Shown here: in pieces, positions 1 to 10,240 of the stretch | How positions within the stretch are numbered: the first letter of the stretch is position 1 | Layout of the letters: each line of letters begins with the position of its first letter | DNA from: Cymodocea nodosa | Taxonomy: Eukaryota; Streptophyta; Magnoliopsida; Alismatales; Cymodoceaceae | Length of the DNA stretch: 64,000 nucleotides | NCBI GenBank assembly: GCA_036874045.1 | Contig: CM072343.1 | Location: 8,762,001-8,826,000 of the forward strand | Direction: 5' to 3' | Position numbers and translations under genes: made by a program | Notes under the pieces: generated by a model | What the model saw: only the letters and a program-made list of their open reading frames with translations | Told to the model about the DNA's origin: nothing | Database searches by the model: none

Positions 1-1421
1 ATTTCGATGTTGTTTCCTCCTACAAAACAAATAATGAAGAACTATTTCTTGTTACCTAATGTCTTTGAGGACCAAGTTCATTAAAAGCATATTTCTTCTT
101 TTTGTTTAAAAACAGCTTAACATTATTATTTACATTCTTATTAGTTGTAAGTACTATTGATTCATCATTATAGTTTCATACTCACGTATAGAATTATTGC
201 TCTTATAAACATTCTATTTGTGTTCAGATGTAGTATAACACAGACCAAACCGATTTTTCTCAAATGTTAATTTATTTTGGTCATACTCATACTTTTCAAC
301 AAGTTCATACCAAGATTTTGTACTTGTATTTAAATTTTCAATACATACAAAATCTTTTTCTACACATGAATTTTCAGATAAAGAGCATGCCAAACAAGTA
401 ATTGGTCTAGTACTAGAATTTTGAATTTCATGCTCAAGTTTCTGAATTTTCAATTTACTACAATTGTCTGAAATTTTAGAAACAATAATAACTGAATTTC
501 CAGAATAAGAAACAAGATTTTTAGAAACATTACTAGTCATGTTAGAAGTACATTTAGACAAATCACATTGATTTATATTATTACTGCATGATTCATCCCT
601 TGAAGTACCTACTTCTACATATTTATTACCTTGTTTCATGATAAAAGGAATTTTAGTCTTAGATTTACTTGAACTACAACTAATAAATCCTTTGTTGGCT
701 TGAGATTCAGGGTATTCAGGATAATCAAATCCTAAGCCAAATTTATATGACATCGTAGGGGTACTAGTTAGTTTGTCTAACTTAGTTTGACTTAAATTCT
801 ATTTTTCAATGTTGGAATTTAAATCTAGCTCTTTCATTTTTAATCTGTCAATTTCTAACTCAAGATCATTTATATTGTTTTTGAATTTTTCATTTTCAAA
901 TTCTATCTTTAATTTTTCAGCATTTATATTCTGTATTTGTTCATGCAAGACACATTCATTAAATCTAAATTTATGCAAATCTCTAGCATGATTTTCATTA
1001 TCACATTTAAACTTCTCTAAAGTAGTAGACATGAAACAATTTTCTTCTTCCAAAATGGACAAAGAGTTTCTAATATCCTTATTTTTCAGTTTATAGACTT
1101 TAAGTTTTTGTAATAATGCATGATAAGCAAATAATAATTCATCAAAGTTAAATTTGAATGACTTTCAGGATTAGATATTACCTCAGACTCATCTGCCATG
1201 AATCACACATGAGCAATGTCTTTTAACTCTTGTTCTTCTTCTGAATGTGAAGATTTTGATGATAATTCCTCAGATTCAGACTCTTCTGACATGTCATCCT
1301 AAGTGACCTTCAAGGCCTTTTTCTTGTAAAACTTTTTCTGAGATTTTGGAGCCATCTTCTTCTGATTTGTCCTACTTTGCTTTTCATTTTTCCTTATAGG
1401 ACAATCTTGAGAAAGATGTCT
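1..1421 (-). pseudogene. C1 copy 1 gag-pol fragment (gag C-terminal region)
   Basis: Remnant of the copia polyprotein between the zinc knuckle and the protease. Two open stretches survive (753-214 and 1062-799). The first starts MSYKFGLGFDYPEYP, a segment also present at 50103-49792 in the full C1 copy. The second encodes a glutamate/lysine-rich, coiled-coil-like stretch matching 50643-50179. Further upstream (about 1300-1380) lie the lysine-rich bases that follow the knuckle. Stops and small indels separate the stretches, so it is non-functional. The flanking solo LTR splits it inside the zinc-knuckle codons. Confidence 0.8.
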
Positions 1422-3028
1422 GTTTGGATTTTTTAGAAGTTTTAAATTTATAAACCATAAGTGCACGGTGTCCAATGAAGTACATCGGCAAGTACAGGTT
1501 GAACCATAGGGAAATGGGGATAATCTAAGATTTTAATTACAAGAATATGACAAGCAAATACTTTCCAAATATAGATTAGACTACAAAAAAGTAAGTCCAT
1601 GGATTTTTAATTTATCGACCAATCAACAGAATAGACTGAAAATTTAATCTCAATGAGATCTATTAATGTGCACTTCAGATAAAAATTTTTACTTTTAAAA
1701 ATGCACGAATGTTAGGACTGAAAATTGGACATTGAAAATGATGCATAAAATTGGAAACTTCTACACGTTAACAATAGTATCTTAAAAACCTTATAAATCC
1801 CGAATTACTCAACTAAAAATTCCAAAATCAAATGCGTTGCAAAATAGACAGGATACAGATATTAATGAAATATTTATTTGAATTTTTATGCTATCTGAGT
1901 TGTGAGAAAAATGCATTACAATCACGACAAAATAATCTCAGACCGAATTCTGTGCTCGATACAGCTTGAAAAGGACACCAAATATTTTCGGATTGCTATG
2001 AAATTTTAGAGAATCATAGAAGACTTATTATATCACGATTATAAATTTTTTCAGAATTTCCAGTTACACATAAACACTCCAGAACACATATGAATTCTCG
2101 GAATAAAAATAAATCAACAAAACTGCAAATCTACAAACGACATGAATTCTATTTTGTTTCATGCATAACATAATGTAATATCCAGATTTCAGCATCAACA
2201 AACAACAATATATGAATATATATCAATAACAGAACCTATTTTTATGATTTTTAGATGAAAATAACAAAGATTCACGGATTCAAAAAGTAACAAACAAATA
2301 AAAACGAATTTGTTTTCTACTTTTACCCTTTTACAATGAAAACTAAGAACATAAATAACTACCTACGTGAAACATGATAAAATGTGATACATCTGAAGCC
2401 AAAGAAGAAGGGAAAGTGTAGAAACGATTTGTGGAATCTCACAAATGAAGAAGAGAACCCTTGTGAAGGTAGATGTCCCTCCTCTAAGATGTGGAATGAA
2501 GGCTTTCATGTTGGAGATGACTTGTGGGATGAAGATGATGAGATCCGAGTTGAAGAGAGGTGGTGGAATGACCGGCGTTCTCCTTCCTTACTTCAAGATG
2601 TGGAGCTCCAAAAGGGGGTGACGGCTGGCGGTGTTGGAGGTGGAAAACAAAAAGCTCCAAGAGAGGAGCCCTAGACGTGCATCACTCTCTTTTATAAAGA
2701 GAGTTTCCAAGTTTGGAAATCCATCTTTGATTCAACGATTGGGATTAAATCCCACTTGATTTTCTTCCTCCAATCTTCAATTTCCATGATCTTCTATTGA
2801 ATTATAAACTTTTCATAACAATAAATACATCAAAGTATTAAGTCATCCATAAAATTCATAAATGATGCATGTTTGAAATAATTTCCTACTTTTAATTGTA
2901 TAAAAATGGGGATTGGTTCTTATTAGTTAAATAATGTAATAAATGCATAATATGACTTTAATAAATCTCATGTAAATCTATTTAACCAATAATATCCTTT
3001 AAAAATATGCAACATTTTAATCTAAACA
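1422..3028 (-). mobile_element. G3 solo LTR (Athila/Tat-like Ty3/gypsy)
   Basis: A 1607-bp LTR beginning TGTTTGG and ending CTAAACA on the plus strand. It is flanked by the direct repeat ATGTC (1417-1421 and 3029-3033), and C1 coding sequence resumes across the repeat, so this is a solo LTR. Orientation is minus: the box AAGTGCACGGTG ... CAAGTACAGG at about 1460-1500 is the conserved inner end of Athila/Tat LTRs. A palindromic TATA box (TTTATAAA, 2690-2697) precedes a GC-richer stretch (2384-2680). The open frames there look non-coding. No internal region remains. Confidence 0.88.
2690..2697 (-). promoter_or_regulatory. Putative TATA box of G3 LTR
   Basis: TTTATAAA lies in the middle of the LTR, upstream (in minus-strand sense) of the GC-richer transcribed part. 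This is where G1 LTRs also carry their TATA box. Confidence 0.45.
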
Positions 3029-3052
3029 ATGTCTAGGTTTCTTGTAGTTGTA

Positions 3053-3466
3053 CATGATATAGAAAATATAACTTAGAAAATATAACGAGTTCTCACGTGA
3101 CCTATTTTAACCTTTAAGCCTATAACTCAATGAGTTCCCACGTGACCTTTATACAAATAACACACTAACTCAATAAGTTGTCTAAACGTGCATTGTACAT
3201 GATACAGAAAATATAACTTTACAACATATCATGCTTTGCAATAAAAACACACGTTAACTTACCGTTTAGTTAAATGAAAAGTTAGTATAACATAACGACT
3301 AGTTATTTAACTTAGCATAATTTTAGATCTATTACAGACAAGTATTTATATTAGTAAACTTTTTCTGTATTAATTGATGTTCTTAATTTACTTTCACAAA
3401 CAATAGTAAATGAGTGAATATGATTATATTCATTTAGCATACATCATCAAAACAAAATACTCAACA
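3053..3466 (-). repeat. C1 LTR remnant (outer end)
   Basis: About 414 bp matching the outer part of the C1 LTRs at 41640-41951 and 52990-53365. It includes repeated 'aacgagttctcacgtgacc' words and ends CATCATCAAAACAAAATACTCAACA, the C1 LTR edge. It is fused to gag sequence on its left. Confidence 0.85.
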
Positions 3467-3805
3467 ATATGTTTTAAATATATTTGCAGGTTGAAGAGGA
3501 GAAAACAATGTTAAAAATGGATTGCTGAAAAATATAGAATATCTATATAGCAATCTAATTTATGTATGCTGAAGTTACAAAATGAAGAATTAATTCTAGC
3601 ATTGTAGAAAGACCAATTAGTTAGATCTTAGTTTGCTAAGAGACTAGCAAAATTTAAGTATGGGAAAAGTGTTTAGAATGAAAAAGTACATAATATTAAT
3701 GCTTAAATGATGGTTAATTGGTATACACTAGGAGTATCCAAGGAGACGAAAGTTTGTAGGAGGCCTTGCCAATGCTTGAGTAGAGCCAACACTACTGCCC
3801 ATAGG

Positions 3806-3922
3806 AGCTGCACGAGAACCTCCCAAGTGGTCACCCATCCTGGTTCTGCTCCCGCCCAAATACAGTTAACTCCAAAGTTCTTATAAGAGCCAATGCTTGG
3901 TATTAGGTGTAAATGCACCTAC
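3806..3922 (-). pseudogene. 5S rRNA-derived degenerate sequence
   Basis: Read on the minus strand, this stretch aligns with plant 5S rRNA from near its 5' third to its 3' end. Clear blocks are AGAACT, AGTTAA, TTGGGCG, AGGATGGGTGACC and TCTCGTG in the correct order and spacing. The AGGATGGGTGACC block is the C box of the internal RNA polymerase III promoter. The 5' half is much less similar. It sits in a segment of about 200 bp (3721-3924) that replaces about 500 bp of normal G2 LTR. It may be a fragment of a Cassandra-type TRIM, whose LTRs carry 5S sequence, or a 5S-derived SINE. It is not a functional 5S gene. Confidence 0.75.
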
Positions 3923-4355
3923 GTGTTTTATAGTTAAATCAATGAAGTAAGTCTGTTGAGTTATCTGTAACTCCACAGACTATTTATTTTCTAAGATGCC
4001 ACTGTAGCAGTTGTAGAAACAAGAAAATCGAAGGAAAACCACGATTGCACGTATCACGTAGGAATTCACTCGTGGAATGAAAAAGAAATCACCATCGTTG
4101 ATATGAATGAAGGAAATTCAATCGATCATTTAAGTAGAAGTAGTTACTACAAAAAGAAATATAAAAGAAGAGAAAGACGAAGAAAGTGTGTGTGTGTGTA
4201 GATGGAGAACCACACTAACTATATGAAGCGTCGGTAGTTCCCTAAAACTCCACACCACCACCAAAATCAGCAACATCACCAACCATTGAAGGTCTATGAG
4301 GATACTTTCCTAATGTCAGGTTGATTCCGAGCCAAACACGGTGACTGACAACCAT

Positions 4356-5941
4356 TGTTGAGCTATATTTTTAGCTCCAGCTTTACTGCAAGTGCATAGT
4401 TCCTTTGGTGTACATGGCAAATACAGGTCATTCTTCCACAAGGATTGTGTTTATGACTTAATCAATTATTACTCAACTTGTTCTTCAAGCTCTTAGCTAT
4501 ACTTCTGTAAATTAGTGACATGTGAATGTAGAATAATCAAAATTAACACAAGCTCACAAATCATACAATTTCAAGGCAATGTGTATTGGAAAATGGTGAT
4601 GTGAATCAATTTCTTTACTTGTAAATCTATCAACCCATTCAATTATAACATGCACACAAGTTCCACGTGATTTCAGAAGTTATATCAATGCATAAAAATT
4701 GAGGAAAGAAAAATAAAATATGAAGATTCAATAGGCTATGCTACTCTATTCTAATTTATACTAAATGCATGCAACTATGCTATTTGCTAATCTAGCTATA
4801 CTATACTATACTACTTGCATTAGAAATTCTTTTTGGAGATTGATTTGGACAAATTGTGATCAATATAAGATATAACAAATTCAACTAACTACTAAAATTA
4901 AAATTAACAACTAAGGTAAATGAGAGGTTCTTCATTAGGAAGAAATTCAACACAATGTACTTCCAAGTTTTTATACTCCTCTTCTTCTCCTTTAATCAAC
5001 ACTTCACATTCATATGTGCCAAGTATACCATACATAGGTGTCGACCACTCTTGTGGAAGCCCTATGTATGGTCCCAACGAATCAAGTGAATGTAAACTGA
5101 AATTAAGAGAACAATGCAGTAATTAAACTTGAACACAGATTTAATCCTACTAAGACATCATAAACAAGAAGTGTATCTCTACCAAACTCTTCTAGCTTTC
5201 CTCTACTACAAGAAAACAAACTTTCCAAGGGATGTCACTACCTTGGTGAGCTCTGAAAATCTGTAGTAGAGGAACTTGCACAATGGAGCTTAACTAGGGA
5301 GCTTGGGAAGAGCTTTCACTCCCACAAGAATGCTCGGATGCTCAGCCGCGTCTCCACCTCTCACGCGTGTTTTTCCCGAACGCCGAACTCTCGGTCGCGT
5401 CTTTGCTTCCTGCAATATTTCCTTCGCCCTTAAATAATTCTCTCCACCGGGCGGATATCACCAAGCGAACGGATTCTCCATCGCACGTACGTCTCTCGCA
5501 TGTGCTTCTCTCGCGCGTGTTCCCACCAACTTCCAACATCGAATGTATCACCCTCCAATGAGAATCCATAGATCTAAGGGAGCCAATGAGGTGTTGGCAT
5601 GTCCACTTCTTTAAAGTTTAGTCCACCAACTTTGATTATTTACATCTTCTTTTTGTCTTTTGCAATAAGCTCCTTCCACATGTGTGTTACCTATAATTAA
5701 TGGAAATTGAACTCCAAGAGATGTTAGCCAACATAGGATAGGACATTTAAAATAAAATCAATGAGTTATATGTAAAATTATATCTAATGGGGATGCACTT
5801 GTTAATTAAATTTCTATATTGCACTATATTTCAAAACTTATATTACCCATAATTAATATCATTTATCCACCATAGATAGATAATATCATGCAAAATTACT
5901 TATAAAATTCATTAAAAATGGGCAAAATTAAAGCTTGAACA
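4356..5941 (-). mobile_element. G5 solo LTR (Athila/Tat-like Ty3/gypsy)
   Basis: A 1586-bp LTR, TGTTGAGC...CTTGAACA on the plus strand, with flanks ACCAT (4351-4355) and ACCAC (5942-5946). One mismatch separates the two, consistent with a decayed 5-bp duplication, because the empty G2 site at 37551 reads ACAACCACTATG. Minus orientation is inferred from the inner LTR box CTGCAAGTGCATAG ... CAAATACAGG near 4390-4430. A GC-rich segment with CGCG-containing repeats (5340-5530) gives open frames on both strands with no recognisable product. Confidence 0.85.
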
Positions 5942-6440
5942 ACCACTGTGAGGAGTGATCGCGTCATAGGAAGGGAAGCCATTTTCACCAAGCACCGACT
6001 CATATCTCAAGAGATTGTAAAGCTTCTAGCCTTGGTTTCGGGTTGATGCCAGTATGCTGAAGAGGAGGTCATCTTACAATTCTTGGTTTGCGATTCTATA
6101 GGGAGAGGAGGCAAGATTGTAAGTGATTAAGTTTTCAATGGTGTAATTGCGTCACATGTAGTGATAGAAGTTTTTACTGTCAATAGAGATTTTTACATTT
6201 CACCTTTCGTTCATCTTCAGGGACATATCAAAACAAAAATAGCAAAAACAACAAATTATTTGTGTTTACATTTAGTATTAAAGTGTTGTATTGTTTGTTT
6301 TGTATTGTGATTAATGTTATCATTGTCAATATTGTGAATGTTTTATGTTTGTTTGATTCAGAAAATAGAAAATAATTTTACAATTTATTGAAATTGAATT
6401 GTCCTAGATACTTAAAAATTTTAATGGTTACTGTTTGAAA

Positions 6441-7396
6441 AACCTTTAGCTTTGATACCGGTTGTTGTAACTAAACCCGATCGTTCAGTCAGCACACTAT
6501 GGCATGATTTTGAAAAGCTCACCTCTAAACTCATCGAAACTGGAAGTGAAGAGAAAGAGGAAGATAGAACACTAAAGACATAGGATTTACGTGGTTCAGC
6601 AATAGCCTATGTCCACGAAGAGTTGAGGGTTCTACTATGAGCTTTGGCATAATCAACCGCGATGTTTTACAATATCATAAAGGTTTATATACTACCCAAC
6701 TTAGGGTTAATGAACCTTTAATTACACTTAAGCCATTACAGTAGAGAGAAAATGCTTCAGAGAAGGAACTCTCAATTTCGGAGCCTTATCTTCTAATCTT
6801 TCTGAAATCTGCAAGACTTCGGATAGTTACAGAGCTTAACTATCCGAAGAATAATCTTCTTTCTTCATTTTTCAAAACAGGCATTACTATAGCTAACTGT
6901 TCGGAGAGATTCGGTCTTTCAGACAGTTACAGACTTAATTATCCGAAAACCCACTTACATCTCTCTCAATCCATTCGAAAGGTTTTACCATTAACTTTTC
7001 AAAAACTACATGCCTTTCGGATAGTTCCAAACTTAACTATCCGAAAAATCACTTAAGTGTCTCTTTAGTCACTTCGGATGGTTACAGCTAGTAACCTTCC
7101 AAAAAACTCATGACTTTCGGATAGTTACTGCCTAACTATCTGAAGATCCACTTAAGTCACTACCTTTTGGATACTTGGCTCCTTAATTATCCAAACATCC
7201 ACTTAAGTATTTGACTTTTAGATACTTAGCTTCATAACTATCTGAACGTCCACTTAAGTGTCCTTTAAGTCATTCTGGATGGTTACACCCAGTAACCCTC
7301 TGAAATCTTTTGACTTTCGGATAGTTAGCCCAAAGCCTTCCGACTGAACCTAGACTTCTTGTGGCATACTCCACACCTATACTACTCGCCCTAATA
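6441..7396 (-). mobile_element. C2 copia stump: PBS plus one LTR
   Basis: The LTR (6463-7396, TGTTGTAAC...CCCTAATA) aligns along its length with the C2 solo LTR at 37721-38727. Immediately inside it lies GCTTTGATACC (about 6449-6459), the complement of a Ty1/copia primer binding site for initiator tRNA-Met. This is therefore the 5' LTR of a minus-strand copia element whose internal region is gone. The left junction with G2 LTR sequence at 6440/6441 is a deletion breakpoint. The right edge enters the C1 extra ORF. A TATA-like word (GTTTATATA on plus) lies at 6683-6691. Confidence 0.8.
6818..7345. repeat. Tandem array of hairpin-forming units in C2 LTR
   Basis: Roughly ten units of about 45-60 bp. 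Each has arms related to TTCGGATAGTTA and TAACTATCCGAA around a 4-9 nt loop. Units are separated by CACTTAAG(TG) spacers that are themselves palindromic. The same array, with different point changes, occupies 38075-38660 of the other C2 LTR. Confidence 0.8.
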
Positions 7397-8110
7397 GTTA
7401 ATTAGTTTGTAAGAATTCTACATACAGCATCACTAAAAAATAACTTTGAACTCATATGCTGTAGGTGATATGTGAACACATCAAACCAATTAATTTGAAT
7501 TTTGTTCAGGAGGCCATAAGTTGCATATAAATAACTTTTGCTAACTTCTAGATTATGTCCGACTCTCTGAAATAAATTGGCATGTAGAATATTTGCAATA
7601 AACTTGCCTCTATATTCAGATTTTTCATTAATCGCAATTTTCAATATAAATCTAGAATCTGTGATAAAGACTAAATGTCCCATTCCAACTATCTAATAAT
7701 GTCAAATTTGTTAGTAACAACAACACCTTCATTCCGTAATCCTAAAACTTCAAAAATCAATTCAAGAGATAAACTAAACTCTTGTTGTGTTATTTGAGTT
7801 ATCAATATATTATCATTCTTGACCAGATTGCTGTAAAAAGCTACAATAAGCTCTTTATATTGCTTCCATTTTGTTCCAACTGGCAAAAATTGAATCAAGC
7901 CTTGAAACTCAAATAGATCTCTTATTTCCAGTAAATTTCTAAATTTTATTGGTCAAGCATGTAGAATCTGATATGAAATCAAATTATTGTATTTCTGTAA
8001 TGCTTCCTCAGATCAAAAATAAATTGAATTTCCTTGAATTTGTACTATTCTATACAAAGAAGGTGATACCTGAAGCCTTGATTTAGAATTTAATTCATCT
8101 TTAGTAATCT
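7397..8110 (-). pseudogene. C1 copy 2 extra ORF (aORF), C-terminal part
   Basis: Matches the C-terminal half of the extra ORF in the full C1 copy (42740-43440). Conserved words include LIVAFYSNLVKN, FSLSLELIFEVLGL and INWFDVF. The domain resembles the family annotated as putative plant transposon protein, found in extra ORFs of plant LTR elements; I assign it by memory of its motif pattern. The reading frame has stops and small indels, and the start of the part lies beyond the G1 insertion at 19712. Its function in the element is unknown. Confidence 0.7.
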
Positions 8111-10207
8111 TGTTGAGGTTTTTGCTATCCCCAAAATAAGATCTTAAAACTCACAAAGGGACCAAAATGATAAAACATTAAACTCAAAACTCATTTTAAA
8201 ATAACCGCAAGCGCACGATGCAATTGTAATATACTCCGGCGAGTACGGGTCGAATCCACAAGGATTTGGCTTTTACAAAATACTTCTAAGGTGCAAAAAC
8301 AATAATAATTGCATGTGATTCAAAGTTTATCAAAAATTCACTCAATAGAGTATAAATTTCTCATTTTCATTCATAAAACACTAAACCACTACAGCACAGA
8401 ATCTCGAAATTCAGTCAAGTTCACACATATCCTCCTCTAAGTATCTCAACGGTAAAATGCAGTAAAAATATCATACTGAGTGCTCATTGGATTAACTTTA
8501 CAACCCCACTGATTTAGTTAAAATATATGAAATAGTCAAGCATCGACAATGCTTTTCCTACAAACGCGTAGACTGGCAATTAACATCCCTGAATTGCGCA
8601 CAGTTACTAAAAATGACATAAGATTTTCAAATCTGCACGAAAATCTGCAAAGTCAGTGTTCTTCGAAACTTAACTCATTCATCTAACAGATAAAATTTAC
8701 AGAGGTCGATTTCGTTCTGTAGATAAAAAGAAATCGAGTTCGGCAATGAAGAAAAAATTGGGCGAAAAACGCCAGGATGCGCCAGAATCGACATCAACGA
8801 AATAAATTGGAAAACCTATACCAATCGATTGGAAAAATTCTAAAAACTATACAGGAGTAAAGTAGACTCGAAGCTCTACAAAATAAAATCAAAAAATAAA
8901 GAAAAACATCACTGGATCAGTGAGTTACAACCTAAACAAAATCGTCAAATTTACAGGATTCTAAACCGACGATCAACATCCACAAATTAGCTTTGTTAGC
9001 ATACAAATATTCACATATGCACAAGATTCAAACCAAATTCGTTTCCATTCATTCAAAATAAACATAATAAACTACTGAAATGAAATTTCTATGATTAAAC
9101 TATAATGTAACATTACAACTAAACCTAAAACTACCATTACCCTACTGAAATTACAAATAACTGAACTTTAAACAAGAAAATGAAAACCTAAAGAGCTAAA
9201 CCAATACAACCCTTTTTACCTTGAAGTGCAAACTTGTTTTGGAGAAGAATGGTGCATGAGATGTGCTCCTAGCCATCCTCCTAGCCATGAATTTCGTGGC
9301 TGTCACCACACGAGTTCTCTTCCGGAAGCGAGAGGTCTTCAAACACCACCAAACACCAAGAAACAAGTAGTCATCCACCTAATGTCCACAGTCCTTGCCT
9401 TTCTTCTACTAGGAATGATCCATGAAAGAGGGGAGACAGTTGCACGGCTTAAGATGTGCTCCAAACAGCACCCACAAGGTCTGGAAAAGATGCCCTAGCC
9501 GTCCTCCTACTAGCAACCACCAAGAGGAGAAGAGAAGAGGTTGTCCAAACCTTGTCTTCTACCTTGGAGCTCCACGAGAGGTGGGAGAAACACCACCTTC
9601 TACGAGTTCTTGAGGGGGGGGAGAGGGGCTGACGACCACAAGGGCTGGAAATGGGTGTAAGCTCGTCCAAGAGAGGGGAATTGGTAGCCTTGCCTCTCCT
9701 TTTATAGAGGCTTCAAGTGGTGGAACTTGATCTCCACCTTTGATCTTCAATCCAAGGGTTGAGATTCCTCCTATCTTGATTTACTTTATTTTTCCTATTC
9801 TTCAACCTATAAAACTCAAACAAATACATTAAAACACTCAAGAAATAAGATAAGCTATATTCCTAAACATGGATACTTCAAAAGGGCCAAAAATCACATT
9901 TTTCATTGAATTCCAGAAATACCCATGTACTTATTTAAATACTTAATCCTAAGTACTAAAGTAAATTTAATCTACTTAATAAAATGAAATTATATTGCCA
10001 CCAAGATGTAAATGTGTTTTCATGAAATGCTAAATAACAAATAGAGTCTCATTTATGCATTACTTTCTTCATTTAAGCCCATAACTACATTATTTGCCCA
10101 AAATGCATTATAACTTAAATCTTCATTAAACACTTATGAGTATATGGCTTTAAACACTAAAATGCATCACTTAACTATATAAAATATGCATAAATTATGA
10201 CTCTACA
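8111..10207 (-). repeat. G1 3' LTR
   Basis: 2097 bp, nearly collinear with 17614-19711. TATA box complement TTTTATA at 9700-9706. The inner box GCAAGCGCACGATG ... CGAGTACGGG lies at about 8207-8260. Open frames on both strands at 9196-9750 recur in the other LTR; they fall in the GC-rich transcribed part and show no known domain. Confidence 0.93.
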
Positions 10208-10240
10208 AAACCCCCAAGCCTAAATTATGCTAGTCACTAG
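10208..10240 (-). other. G1 polypurine tract (3' LTR-proximal)
   Basis: Sense strand reads GACTAGCATAATTTAGGCTTGGGGGTTT directly before the LTR start TGTAGAG (shown here as two overlapping blocks: GACTAGCATAATTTAGG and GGCTTGGGGGTTT). This primes plus-strand DNA synthesis. Confidence 0.8.

Larger units (their letters stand above)
1..3466 (-). mobile_element. C1 copy 1: decayed Sirevirus-like Ty1/copia element
   Basis: Minus-strand copia fragment that continues beyond the left window edge. Bases 1-1421 match the gag C-terminal to pre-protease part of the full C1 copy (49370-50790). After a nested solo LTR, 3029-3052 continues the zinc-knuckle region. The sequence then jumps inside the word 'cat' directly into C1 LTR sequence that ends in CTCAACA at 3466. 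The jump removes the rest of gag, the PBS and the inner LTR, as expected for a deletion by illegitimate recombination. The outer LTR end abuts G2 internal sequence, so this C1 was inserted just upstream of a G2 polypurine tract. Confidence 0.85.
3467..6440 (+). mobile_element. G2 copy (3' end): polypurine tract plus 3' LTR, interrupted
   Basis: Plus-strand G2 remnant. 3467-3669 is the end of the internal region, with a polypurine tract (AAGTATGGGAAAAG) next to the LTR start TGTTTAGAATG at 3670. LTR sequence then matches 36514 onward but is broken by a 5S-derived stretch and a G5 solo LTR. It stops at 6440, about 460 bp short of the expected inner edge, against a C2 LTR stump. A conserved TATA box (TATAAAAG, 4160-4167) is followed by a (GT)n run at 4186-4199. 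Confidence 0.82.

Noticed and set aside
2384-2674. 96-codon plus-strand open frame
   Set aside because: Antisense within the G3 solo LTR; composition-driven, no recognisable product.
3703-3918. 71-codon minus-strand open frame
   Set aside because: Covers the 5S-derived sequence; not a protein gene.
5342-5569. Overlapping frames on both strands
   Set aside because: GC-rich repeat part of the G5 solo LTR.
9196-9750. Several overlapping open frames on both strands, repeated at 18699-19253
   Set aside because: They lie in the GC-rich transcribed part of the two G1 LTRs. Duplication comes from the LTR pair, there is no domain, and frames overlap on both strands.
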